Source: CAVYXF01 sp963772335 (GTDB lineage: Bacteria; Pseudomonadota; Alphaproteobacteria; Rhizobiales; Rhodomicrobiaceae). Taken from it: a stretch of 64,000 nucleotides of DNA. Shown here piece after piece: positions 44,643 through 52,968 of this stretch. The notes beneath the pieces are model-generated. The model saw only the letters and a program-made list of their open reading frames with translations, searched no databases and had not been told where the DNA came from. The number at the start of each line of letters is the position of its first letter. Positions within the stretch are counted from its first letter, which is position 1. Location: positions 434,001 through 498,000 of the forward strand of contig CAVYXF010000008.1 in assembly GCA_963772335.1 (NCBI GenBank). Reading direction: 5' to 3'. The translations under genes and the position numbers were made by a program.

Positions 44643-45113
44643 CTACATCTTGTGCGTATAATGCGCCCGGACCAGGGTCTCCAGGCCAGGGATGAAGATA
44701 TCGGCGTCGCCCGGCTCGAAGCGGGTTTCCCCGTAGACGATCTGTGCCACGCCGTTCCTATCGTAGCCGTCGCCCGCCGTGTAGGGCCGTATGGCGACAA
44801 CGGAATGGGCGTTGCGGTGGTCGAGGCGTACCGCGATGGCGTCGGCATGGGGCCCTGAGGAGAGCGGCAGGTGATGAACGACGGCCGTTGCCCTGTACAT
44901 CCCCTCGCTCGCACGCGCTCTGAATAAATCCTGCAAGGCGACGACCCTCTCCTGAAAATCTGGCGGTCCCATCACGCCGATCGTGTCCATTTCGCCTTCC
45001 AGCGTCATGTAGGCGCCGAAGGGATATAACCGGCGATCCAGCACAATCATGCCTTCGACGATCGGCAAGACGAAATTCAGCAAGGCATCGCAGTCGGATT
45101 TGGCATCACCCAT
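44643..45113 (-). CDS. Hypothetical protein, 156 residues
   Basis: Not recognised. Soluble, no signal peptide, with segments such as LDRRLYPFGAYMTLEGEMDTIGVMG, MYRATAVVHHLPLSSGPHADAIAVRLDH and YTAGDGYDRNGVAQIVYGETRFEPGDADIFIPG, the latter part beta-rich. ATG 45113 has an excellent GGAGGAAAGCG ribosome site. It lies between pdeM and the helicase gene and may belong to the repair operon or be a neighbour by chance. Confidence 0.8.
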   Translation of the reverse strand: MGDAKSDCDALLNFVLPIVEGMIVLDRRLYPFGAYMTLEGEMDTIGVMGPPDFQERVVALQDLFRARASEGMYRATAVVHHLPLSSGPHADAIAVRLDHRNAHSVVAIRPYTAGDGYDRNGVAQIVYGETRFEPGDADIFIPGLETLVRAHYTHKM

Positions 45114-45160
45114 CGCTTTCCTCCGCTCCGTCCACGCGCCGGAGAGGCGCTTCTTTCAGC

Positions 45161-45491
45161 CGAGAGCCGCACGCACGTCCTCGATCATTCGCTCGGCGTC
45201 CATATCTGCGACAGCCCCCTCGCCCGGCGCGGCTTCGCCTCGCCGCCCTCTCCCGACCCGTGAGCCTTTACGGTGAACGACAAGCGTTCGCCATGGGGAG
45301 AAGGCTCCTCCCCGCGCATCTGAGGCTTTGGCTCGGAGCGAGCATGGCCTGCCCTCTCCCCTCGCGGGAGAGGGCTCCCGCCGCAGGCGGGTGGGTGAGG
45401 GGGCTTTTTTGCGGATCTCCCCAGGTCGTGCTCCTCCAATCTCGATCTATTTAAGAGCGGCACGCACATCCTCGATCATTCGCTCGGCGTC
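45161..45491. repeat. Duplicated helicase 3' end flanking a REP-like element
   Basis: Two 40-base direct repeats, 45161-45200 and 45452-45491, match at 36 of 40 positions. The second is the actual 3' end of the helicase gene; the first encodes on the minus strand a detached copy of the last residues (DAERMIEDVRAALG and stop at 45156). Between them is a REP-like element: outer arms GCCCCCTCGCCC (45214-45225) and GGGTGAGGGGGC (45393-45404), an inner GCCCTCTCCC / GGGAGAGGGC hairpin (45351-45375), and TTTTTT after 45404. Confidence 0.75.
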
Positions 45492-47924
45492 TTCATCGAT
45501 GCTCACCTGCGCAAGCAGCGCCTCGAGTCCGGCGCCCTTCACCTGCTCCGTGCGCACATCCGTCAGCACGGGGACGGAGAGGGGCGACGCGCATTCGAGC
45601 TGCTTGAACACCATCTGGCCGGAGAAGCGCTGTAGCATATCGGCGAGGCGTTTCAAATCTAAGAGCTCCCGTTCCGCATCACGGCGCGCGACACCGAGCA
45701 GCACATGGTCCGGTTCATGGCGACGCAGCACGTCGTAAATCAGGTTCGTGCTGACCGCCAGCTGCTTTGACGTGCTTCGGCGCCCGGTATGCTGCTGTTC
45801 GGCAAGCCCCGCCACCACCGCGACATGGCGGAACGCCCGGCGCAGCATCGCCGCATCCATCATCCACTCTTCCAGATCATCGCCGAGGATATCGGGCGAG
45901 AGCAGGGCGAGCGCCTGATCTTCCTCGATTTCCCCAACCGAGGCGATCGAGAGGCCGTAATCGGTGAGGGTGAAGCTCACCGGCCTCAGCCCCTCGCGCT
46001 CCATGCGCCGGGTGAGAAGGAGGCCCAGCGTCTGGTTCGCGCGCCGGCCCTCGAAAGTGTAGAGCACGGTGTGGTGGAGGGGGCCCCGCGGAAAATGCTC
46101 GATCAGCAGCGCGTTTTCCGGCGGGATCAGCGAAAATTCCTGCTGCAGCTTCAGCCAGTCTCGCACGTCCTTTGGCAGCCGGCGCCAGTTTGAAGGCGTG
46201 CTCAGCAGATGGCGCACGCCATCGGCCAGATAGGTGGAGAGCGGCATCTGCCCGCCGGCATAGGCTGGGATCTTCGGGTCGGTGGCTGGTGCCGGGCGCG
46301 CTTCGATGGTGAGGTCGCGGACGCGCTCGAAGGCGAGGATTTCACCGGCGAACATGAAGGTGTCGCCGGCCGTTAGCCCTTGCGCGAAACTCTCCTCCAC
46401 CTCGCCGAGGATGCGCCCGCGCCCTGGCGCCTTGCCGCTCACGCGCATCACCTTCAGGCGCGGCGCCTCGACGATCACGCCGATATTCAGCCGGTGCCGC
46501 AGCCGCACGCGCGGATGTGCGACGGTGAAGCGCCCGCCGGGGAGAGGCTTCAGCCGAAGATAGCGCTCATAGGCGGACAGGACCTGCCCGCCATCGACGG
46601 CGAAGCGGAACAGCCGGTCGAATTGTTCTCGCCCCAGGCGCCGATAGGGCAGGGTGGAGGTCACCTCGGCATAGAGGTGGTCGGGATGCACCGGCTCGCC
46701 GCAGGCGCAGTTGACGATATATTGGATGATCACGTCCTGCGAGCCGTCCACCAGTTCGTCGCCGTCGAGCACGCCCTTGGCAATGGCCGAAAGCGCCGCC
46801 TGGCATTCGAGCGCCTCGAAGCGGTTGGAGGGGACGAGCAGCGCCCTGCTCGGCTCGTTGAGCCGGTGGTTCGAGCGCCCGATCCGCTGCAACAGCCGGC
46901 TGACGCCCTTGGGCGCGCCGACCTGCAGAACGAGATCCACATCGCCCCAGTCGATGCCAAGCTCCAGGGCCGAGGTGGCGACCACCGCGCGAAGCTTGCC
47001 CGCCGCCATCATGCCTTCGGTCTTGCGCCGCTGCTCGCGGTTGAGGCTGCCGTGATACACGGTGATGGGGAGCGAATCCTCGTTCACTTCCCAGAGCTGC
47101 TGCATCAGCATCTCGGCCTGCGCGCGGGTATTGACGAAAATGATGCAGGTTTGCGCCTGCCGGATCTGCTCGTAGATCTCCGCCACGGCATAGCGAGCCA
47201 GATAGCCGCCATAGGGCATGCGCCTTGCCGAGGCCATGATCGCAACCTCCGGCTTAATGCGCAGCCCGGCATGGAGGAGCTGGGCCGGATATGCCGGCCC
47301 GCAGAGCCATTCGGCCAGTTTGGCCGGCTGCGCAGCGGTGGCCGAGAGGCCGAAGCGAACCTGCTCCGGGGCTAAGCTCGCAAGGCGAGCGAGCGCCAGG
47401 GCAGTGAAGTCGCCGCGCTTGGTGGGCGCGAAGCTGTGCACCTCGTCGACGATCACGGCACGCAAGCTGCCGAACAAATTGCGTGCATCCGGAAAGGACA
47501 ACATCAACATCAGCGATTCCGGCGTGGTCAGCAGGATGTGCGGGGGGTGATCGCGCTGCCGGCGCCTCTTGGAGGCGGGCGTGTCGCCCGTGCGGCTTTC
47601 GATGGTGACGTTGAGGCCCATCTCGGCAATGGGGCGGGTGAGGTTGCGCTCGATGTCGTTTGCAAGGGCTTTCAGCGGGGAAATGTAGAGGGTGTGGAGG
47701 CCTTGCGGAGCTGTCTCATGAATATCGATCAGCGAAGGCAGAAAGCCGGAGAGCGTCTTGCCGCCGCCGGTCGGGGCAATCAGCAGCGTGGAATGCCGGC
47801 GCTCGAAAGCGGCCACCATGGCGCCCTGGTAAGGATGCGGGGACCAGCCGCGGGCGGTGAACCATGCCTCCACATAGGCGGGAAGAGCCGCGCCAATGCG
47901 CGATGTTCTCAGCGCCGCATCCAT
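45447..47924 (-). CDS. Ligase-associated DEXH-box helicase (Lhr-like)
   Basis: SF2 ATP-dependent DNA helicase, 825 residues, of the ligase-associated damage-response group. Motifs: PYQ (Q-motif), APTGGGKT (Lys56), TTPESL, DEVH (160-163), GLSATA, then in the second RecA domain FVNTRAQAEML and ALELGIDWGDVDLVLQVGAPKGVSRLLQRIGRSNHR, followed by the winged-helix and Lhr-type C-terminal domains. ATG 47924 lacks a clear ribosome site. The sequence downstream of its stop contains a duplicated copy of its own 3' end. Confidence 0.93.
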   Translation of the reverse strand: MDAALRTSRIGAALPAYVEAWFTARGWSPHPYQGAMVAAFERRHSTLLIAPTGGGKTLSGFLPSLIDIHETAPQGLHTLYISPLKALANDIERNLTRPIAEMGLNVTIESRTGDTPASKRRRQRDHPPHILLTTPESLMLMLSFPDARNLFGSLRAVIVDEVHSFAPTKRGDFTALALARLASLAPEQVRFGLSATAAQPAKLAEWLCGPAYPAQLLHAGLRIKPEVAIMASARRMPYGGYLARYAVAEIYEQIRQAQTCIIFVNTRAQAEMLMQQLWEVNEDSLPITVYHGSLNREQRRKTEGMMAAGKLRAVVATSALELGIDWGDVDLVLQVGAPKGVSRLLQRIGRSNHRLNEPSRALLVPSNRFEALECQAALSAIAKGVLDGDELVDGSQDVIIQYIVNCACGEPVHPDHLYAEVTSTLPYRRLGREQFDRLFRFAVDGGQVLSAYERYLRLKPLPGGRFTVAHPRVRLRHRLNIGVIVEAPRLKVMRVSGKAPGRGRILGEVEESFAQGLTAGDTFMFAGEILAFERVRDLTIEARPAPATDPKIPAYAGGQMPLSTYLADGVRHLLSTPSNWRRLPKDVRDWLKLQQEFSLIPPENALLIEHFPRGPLHHTVLYTFEGRRANQTLGLLLTRRMEREGLRPVSFTLTDYGLSIASVGEIEEDQALALLSPDILGDDLEEWMMDAAMLRRAFRHVAVVAGLAEQQHTGRRSTSKQLAVSTNLIYDVLRRHEPDHVLLGVARRDAERELLDLKRLADMLQRFSGQMVFKQLECASPLSVPVLTDVRTEQVKGAGLEALLAQVSIDEDAERMIEDVRAALK

Positions 47925-48047
47925 GGCAGGTGGGCCCTGGCGGATGGCGCGGTGGAATGAACGGCGGCGTGACTCATTCCGGCAAATTTAAGCGCGCGCA
48001 TAGCGAAGCGCCAGAGTAGCGGGCTTGTGCAGCCCTCGTTCCGGCCC

Positions 48048-48530
48048 TCAGCTCTTCTCGCGGTCGTAATAGTCGACCGTGTTTTCCGCGCGGAACATTT
48101 TCCGCAAACCCCGCTCACCGCGCTTGCCAGCGACAATGGAGATCTTCTGCGAGTCCGGATATTCGCAGGAATCCATTTCGGCGATTGTCGAGAGCGCCAG
48201 ATAGCGCATGGTCTGCTTTCCTGTGTTGATTATCTGGTGCGCCACCTCTGCGCCGCCTGTGGGGCAGGCGATTACGTCGTGTTTGCGGATGGGATAGCGC
48301 TGGTCGCCGAACCGCAATTCGCCCTCGCCTTCAAGGATGAGGAACATCTCCTCCTCGCCGTGGTGGGAGTGAAAGGGGCACTGGACCTTGCCCGGCGGCA
48401 CCACCGTCAAGTTGTAGCCGAGCTGCCTCGCCCCGATGTGATCGCTGATCTGGCCGCGGCTGGATGTAAAAATGCCGTTCTCCTCGATATCGTCGAACAC
48501 GACCGCGTCGAGGTTCATGAGAGGTTTCAT
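48048..48530 (-). CDS. Cupin-domain protein
   Basis: Small beta-barrel protein of about 160 residues. The cupin metal motif is CPFHSHHGEEEMFLILEGEGELRFG, with the second half at KHDVIACPTGGAEVAHQIINTG. A C-terminal tail (GKRGERGLRKMFRAENTVDYYDREKS) follows. Function cannot be inferred; such proteins bind a metal and often a small acid. ATG 48530 (KPLMNLDAVVF) is likelier than the ATG 11 codons upstream. Same strand as the helicase, but pointing toward its 5' end. Confidence 0.82.
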   Translation of the reverse strand: MKPLMNLDAVVFDDIEENGIFTSSRGQISDHIGARQLGYNLTVVPPGKVQCPFHSHHGEEEMFLILEGEGELRFGDQRYPIRKHDVIACPTGGAEVAHQIINTGKQTMRYLALSTIAEMDSCEYPDSQKISIVAGKRGERGLRKMFRAENTVDYYDREKS

Positions 48531-48612
48531 GGCGTCGCTCTCTGGTTGTCTCATTGGGGGCATAATGGACTAGAAATTGGGAATCGTAAGGCTCGTCGGC
48601 ACAGCGGCGCTC

Positions 48613-48809
48613 GCGCAGCGCATGTCACCCTTGGCCGAGCGCTCCGTTGCGGTACGCCTCGTGGGAAGGTCAGGCGACAGCGCCGTGCGCGAGGCCGGCC
48701 TGCTCACTTCTTTGCGGTGTGGCGATCCAGCGAGCATGTACCGGCAGCCGAAGCGATGACGGCGAAGCTCATCGCCGCGATATTGCTGATAGCGGTGATC
48801 GTGATGTGA
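48613..48809 (+). pseudogene. Deleted copy of a small membrane-protein gene and its leader
   Basis: 48613-48708 matches the leader repeat at 49570-49666, and 48708-48809 matches the 3' third of the intact gene at 49892-49993 (FFAVWRCSERAPASEAMTARLIAA against the remnant FFAVWRSSEHVPAAEAMTAKL). About 225 bases, including the start codon, are missing between the two matches. The remnant still ends in a stop at 48807. Confidence 0.8.
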
Positions 48810-48867
48810 AGGATAGGGGCGATGCATTTCGCGCCAACTGCAGCTGCACAATGGCGAGGCATGCGTC

Positions 48868-48965
48868 TAGAGCTGGACGCCCCGCTGAACGCGGAGCTGC
48901 GCTCTAACTTTTGTTGGTGCATCGGATTTATCCGAAAAGTGCGTACACTTTTCGGTCCGATGCAC
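48868..48965. repeat. Two-palindrome mosaic repeat, copy A
   Basis: First palindrome 48868-48906 (TAGAGC / GCTCTA ends, containing GAACGCGGAGCTGCGCTCTA as in copy B). Second 48917-48965: outer arms GTGCATCGGA / TCCGATGCAC (10 bp), inner CCGAAAAGTG / CACTTTTCGG (10 bp) with loop CGTA. The most perfect of the three copies seen. Confidence 0.88.
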
Positions 48966-49007
48966 TAACCGGCTCCGAGCCGGTTAGACCATCACGCATT
49001 CACGCGC

Positions 49008-49364
49008 CTATTTATACGCCGGCGCTGACTTCTCGGTGCGATGCGGCCGTCTATATCCGGTATCCTTGGTACTCAGATCGCTGCGCTCATCATAAGAGTG
49101 GCGATAATAGGAATCCCCGTCGAAATGCCGGTCGCAATGACGGTCAAACTCCTCATCGCGCAGCAGCTCGAAGAAAGCGACGGCGGCGCCCACGACCGGC
49201 AGCTCGAAGCAGCGTCCGCCCACCTTCAGGAGCGTGTGGTCGGCTTGCGTTGCCGGCGAAGCGGCGAAACTGGATGCTGGCAGCGGCATAGCGCCTGCGG
49301 GCATCTGGCCGACAAGGCCGAGCCCCGCTCCCAGAAGCGCAACAGCAACGGCTTGCTTGATCAT
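49008..49364 (-). CDS. Small secreted hypothetical protein
   Basis: 118 residues with a signal peptide (MIKQAVAVALLGAGLGLVG, cleavage near AGAMP). The mature part is short: TLLKVGGRCFELPVVGAAVAFFELL, then a strongly charged His/Asp/Arg/Tyr-rich tail (EEFDRHCDRHFDGDSYYRHSYDERS). I do not recognise a family. ATG 49364 follows GGGGAAGG. It lies in the repeat-rich gap between the helicase and exonuclease genes. Confidence 0.65.
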   Translation of the reverse strand: MIKQAVAVALLGAGLGLVGQMPAGAMPLPASSFAASPATQADHTLLKVGGRCFELPVVGAAVAFFELLRDEEFDRHCDRHFDGDSYYRHSYDERSDLSTKDTGYRRPHRTEKSAPAYK

Positions 49365-49569
49365 CGACCTTCCCCCCAAAAGTCAAAACTCTAGTGGCGA
49401 AGCAGTATCATCTTCGTCCGCATCGCGCCTCAACTGCATAACCCTACCGACGAAAAGCTGCTCTTTGAGTGGCAGAAATGCAGCGTGTCTGGAGCATCGG
49501 CGAGGTTATTGTGCGGTATCACTGATATAATGATAATTCGCCGAGGGCGTGAAGATGGCGCCGGAGCAA

Positions 49570-49667
49570 GCGCAGGGCATGTCACCCTTGGCCGAGCGCT
49601 TCCGTTGCGGTACGCCTCGTGGGAAGGTCAGGCGACGGCGCCGCGTATGAGGCCGGCCTGCTCACTC
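49570..49667. repeat. Leader repeat, intact copy
   Basis: About 97 bases starting GCGCAGGGCATGTCACCC and ending GGCCGGCCTGCTCACT, repeated with few differences at 48613-48708. It precedes the intact small membrane-protein gene by 12 bases and includes its likely 5' leader. All frames are open, but the encoded residues are basic and not family-like. Confidence 0.75.
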
Positions 49668-49678
49668 GGAAACTCCCA

Positions 49679-49993
49679 ATGCCTTTCCGCCTGGCGCTCA
49701 AACCCTACTTCATGTCCCGACTGAACGGCGTAGCGCCGCTGCGCACCGTGCTATGGCGCGACATGATCATCATCGGCACCGCCCTCAACGTGCTGACTGG
49801 CATCGCCGGCATTATCCTGCTGACCTCCGGCGCAGACACCGCCCTTGCGATGACGGTCTATTTCGCGCTGATCCCGTGGAACCTGTTTCTGTTCTTCGCG
49901 GTGTGGCGATGCAGCGAGCGCGCGCCGGCATCCGAGGCGATGACAGCGAGGCTCATCGCCGCGATATGGCTGGTCCTGGTGATTGTGATGTAA
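49679..49993 (+). CDS. Small two-helix membrane protein, unknown
   Basis: 104 residues. Two hydrophobic segments (MIIIGTALNVLTGIAGIILL and a second around TVYFALIPWNLFLFFAVW), then a polar stretch with Ser/Ala/Glu and a final hydrophobic end (LIAAIWLVLVIVM). No family recognised. ATG 49679, with a poor ribosome site, follows the duplicated leader. A damaged second copy lies about 1 kb upstream. Confidence 0.65.
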   Translation: MPFRLALKPYFMSRLNGVAPLRTVLWRDMIIIGTALNVLTGIAGIILLTSGADTALAMTVYFALIPWNLFLFFAVWRCSERAPASEAMTARLIAAIWLVLVIVM

Positions 49994-50068
49994 GTCGGCG
50001 CGAGTAAAGCACTGCGCTGCCAGCGGCTGCTGACTTCTTCAAAATTAAGAGTTCCTTTGGCGATCCGG

Positions 50069-50558
50069 TCAGGAACGTCGCAGGAGCCTTGGCCGAATTT
50101 GCGTATCCACGAACCACTGCAAATGCTGATACGGTCGATCGCTACCAACTCGCAAACGCCAAGCGTCAATAAATGGCTTCGCATAGTCATATAGCTTCAT
50201 CATAGACATCGCCCGAATTTCCATAACGATATGTTTTTCCATATTCTTCACGGGCGGCCAAAGCTATGAACTCGTACAAATTAAGGATTTCAGTTATCTC
50301 GGTGTTTCGAGTTGACCCATCTGGTGGAGGGACCCTGTCCTCCATAAGTTGCCATGCTTTTGCATGAAGGCCTGCCACGTAATTTCCTGTGAATCTCGTT
50401 AAGAGAACGTCAAATGTGTGTTGCTGCTTAGCAACCCATGCATTGTGGCGGAGGGTATATATTCCTAATGCAGTTGCTACGACAATTGAGAATGCGAGAA
50501 CCAAAACTTCTGCGTTGATGCTGGTGAAACTGTTCGTCTGACTCGGTAAATTGTTCAT
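50069..50558 (-). pseudogene. DUF4760-like membrane protein, frameshifted
   Basis: From ATG 50558 the frame encodes a Ser/Thr-rich N-terminus, one membrane helix (AEVLVLAFSIVVATALGIYTL) and the region QHTFDVLLTRFTGNYVAGLHAKAWQLM ... LNLYEFIALAAREEYGKTYRYGN, resembling DUF4760 proteins, before stopping at 50187. The expected C-terminal part (KLYDYAKPFIDAWRLRVGSDRPYQHLQWFVDTQ) continues in another frame to 50069. The shift lies between about 50190 and 50260. Region GC is lower than its neighbours, so acquisition and decay are likely; a sequencing error is the alternative. Confidence 0.6.
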
Positions 50559-50697
50559 CTGAAAATCCCATTCTTCAGGCCGGCGCGTCAATCCGACGTA
50601 CTGCATCTCCGAAGGCGTCATTGACGTCCAGGTCCAGCCGGCGTCGCGCCTCAAGCTGTCGGTTGGAGATCGGACGTGAGCGACCTATCTTACTGCG

Positions 50698-51726
50698 GTG
50701 AACACGCTCGCCCAACCCCACCATGCCCGCCACTGGCTCGAAGTGCGCGCCGAAGGGCTGTATTGCGCGCCGGCCGACATTTACATCGACCCGACGCGGC
50801 CTGTGCCGCGGGCGGTCATTACCCACGGCCATTCCGATCACGCGCGCTCGGGCCATGGCCATGTGCTCGCCACGCCCGAGACCCTGCGCATTATGGCCTG
50901 CCGCTACGGCGAGGCGAGCGTCGGCGCCTCCCAGGTCGCGCGCTATGGCGAGACCATCGGTATAAACGATGTGCAGCTCACCCTGCATCCGGCGGGCCAC
51001 ATCCTCGGCAGTGCGCAAGTTCACCTCGAATATGGCGGCGCCTGCGCAGTCATCTCCGGCGACTACAAGCGCCGGCCTGACCCGACCTGCGCCGGCTTCG
51101 AACTCACCCGCTGCGATTTCTTTGTCACCGAAGCCACTTTTGGCCTGCCGCTATTCCGCCATCCCTCGACCAAGGACGAGATCGAAAAACTGTTACGATC
51201 GCTGGTTATATTCCCTGATCGCTGCCATTTGATCGGCGTTTATTCGCTGGGCAAATGCCAGCGCGTGATCGCGGAGCTGCGCAATGCTGGTTATGACAAA
51301 CCGATCTATCTCCACGGCGCGCTGATCAAGCTCAGCGAGCTGTATCAGGAGCTAGGCGTCGATCTTGGCGACATCCGCCCGGTGATGGGCGTGGCGAAGG
51401 AGGCGCTGAAAGGCCAGATCGTGCTGGCGCCGCCCTCGGCCATTGCCGACCGCTGGTCGCGCCGGCTGCCGGACGTGCTGCCCTGCGCGGCCTCAGGCTG
51501 GATGCAGATCCGGGCGCGAGCCAAGCAGCAGCTGGTGGAGTTGCCCCTCGTCATCTCCGACCATGCCGACTGGGACGAGCTGACCGCCACCATGTCGCAG
51601 ACTGGCGCGGAGGAAGTCTGGGTGACGCATGGGCGCGAGGAGGCGCTGGTCTATTATGCCAGCCAGCATGGCATCAAGGCGCAGGCGCTCTCCCTGCTTG
51701 GCTATGAGGAGGACGAAGGCGAATAA
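50698..51726 (+). CDS. Ligase-associated DNA damage response exonuclease (MBL fold)
   Basis: Metallo-beta-lactamase/beta-CASP-type nuclease of 342 residues. Metal motifs: ITHGHSDHARSG (HxHxDH), HPAGHILGSAQVHLEY, SGDYKRRPDP and the C-terminal LVISDHADWDEL and WVTHGREEAL. These match the exonuclease that accompanies PdeM, the Lhr-like helicase and an ATP-dependent ligase in other proteobacteria. Start GTG 50698, with no strong ribosome site. It lies on the opposite strand to, and 2.8 kb from, the helicase gene. Confidence 0.92.
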   Translation: MNTLAQPHHARHWLEVRAEGLYCAPADIYIDPTRPVPRAVITHGHSDHARSGHGHVLATPETLRIMACRYGEASVGASQVARYGETIGINDVQLTLHPAGHILGSAQVHLEYGGACAVISGDYKRRPDPTCAGFELTRCDFFVTEATFGLPLFRHPSTKDEIEKLLRSLVIFPDRCHLIGVYSLGKCQRVIAELRNAGYDKPIYLHGALIKLSELYQELGVDLGDIRPVMGVAKEALKGQIVLAPPSAIADRWSRRLPDVLPCAASGWMQIRARAKQQLVELPLVISDHADWDELTATMSQTGAEEVWVTHGREEALVYYASQHGIKAQALSLLGYEEDEGE

Positions 51727-51822
51727 CGGGGCACAGGGCCGCCCGATCCGCTATAATCCTCGCAATCAGAGCTCTGTTGTTGATTTGGACCTCCCGCCAT
51801 CCGGCGGCAGGACCGGGGAACC

Positions 51823-52968
51823 ATGACCGAAAAATTATTGACCAATGCCCGGATCGTTCTTGCCGACCGCGTGGTCGAGGGCGGCACCCTCGCCATCCGG
51901 AACGGCATTATCGCCGACATTTCCGAAGGGCGCACGGCCCAGCCCAGCGCGTTTGACTGCGAGGGCGAGCTCGTCGTGCCCGGCCTCATCGAGCTGCACA
52001 CCGACAATCTGGAGCGCCACATTATGCCGCGCCCGGAAGCTTATTGGCCGGCGGATGCTGCGGTGATGGGCCATGACCGGGAAATCGCAGCCTCGGGCAT
52101 CACCACTGTGTTCAATGCGCTCTACGTCGGTGAGGTGCATTCCCGCTCGATGCGGGTACAGCTGCTTGGCGAGATGAGCGACGCCATCGAGGCGCAGATG
52201 GCCTCGGGCGCACTCAAAGCCGACCACTATTTCCACTGGCGCTGCGAGATCTCCTTCAGCGGCATGCTCGATTTGCTCGAGCCGCTAATGGATTATCCGC
52301 GCCTGCGCCTGCTCTCGGTGATGGACCACACGCCCGGCCAGCGCCAGTTCACGGACCTGTCCACCTACCGCGCCTATTACCAGGGCAAATTCCGCATGAC
52401 CGACGAGGAGCTGCAAGCCTTCATCGACGAGCGCATCGCCGATCAGAAGATGTACAGCGCAAAGAACCGCGCGGCGGTGGTTGCCCATGGCCGGGAGCGC
52501 GGCATCCGCCTTGCCAGCCATGACGACGCCACGCCCGCCCATGTGGAGGAGGCGCTTGCCGAAGGCATGGTGATCGCCGAATTCCCCACCACGGTGCAAG
52601 CGGCGCAGGCCTCGCATAGGGGCGGCATGAATGTGCTGATGGGTGCCCCGAATGTGGTGCGTGGCAAATCTCATTCCGGCAATGTCTCGGCGCGGGCGCT
52701 TGGCGCGCTCGGCGTCCTGGACATCCTGTCAAGCGATTATGTGCCGGGCTCGCTGCTTTATGGCGCGCTGCTTCTGGCCTTCGGCGAGCAGGACATCACG
52801 TTGCCGCAGGCGATTGCCACGGTTACGCGCAACCCCGCTCGCGCGGTGGGACTCAACGATCGCGGCGAGATCGCGCCGGGCCTGCGCGCCGATTTGGTGC
52901 GCTGCAAGCCGACACACGGCGCGCCGATCGTGCGTGACGTCTGGCGCAGCGGAGAGAAGGTGGCTTAG
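51823..52968 (+). CDS. phnM: Alpha-D-ribose 1-methylphosphonate 5-triphosphate diphosphatase
   Basis: Amidohydrolase-fold enzyme of the carbon-phosphorus lyase pathway, 381 residues. Diagnostic segments: LVVPGLIELHTDNLERHIMPRPEAYWP (metal site), KMYSAKNRAAVVAHG, LASHDDATPAH, and APNVVRGKSHSGNVSA. No other phn gene is in this window, so it stands as an orphan or remnant of a scattered pathway. Its stop overlaps the CpsB-like stop (TTAG), the genes running tail to tail. Confidence 0.92.
   Translation: MTEKLLTNARIVLADRVVEGGTLAIRNGIIADISEGRTAQPSAFDCEGELVVPGLIELHTDNLERHIMPRPEAYWPADAAVMGHDREIAASGITTVFNALYVGEVHSRSMRVQLLGEMSDAIEAQMASGALKADHYFHWRCEISFSGMLDLLEPLMDYPRLRLLSVMDHTPGQRQFTDLSTYRAYYQGKFRMTDEELQAFIDERIADQKMYSAKNRAAVVAHGRERGIRLASHDDATPAHVEEALAEGMVIAEFPTTVQAAQASHRGGMNVLMGAPNVVRGKSHSGNVSARALGALGVLDILSSDYVPGSLLYGALLLAFGEQDITLPQAIATVTRNPARAVGLNDRGEIAPGLRADLVRCKPTHGAPIVRDVWRSGEKVA

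Noticed and set aside
48027..48809. A 260-codon plus-strand frame opposite the cupin gene
   Set aside because: It joins an antisense frame of the cupin gene to the remnant of the small membrane-protein gene; the length is accidental.
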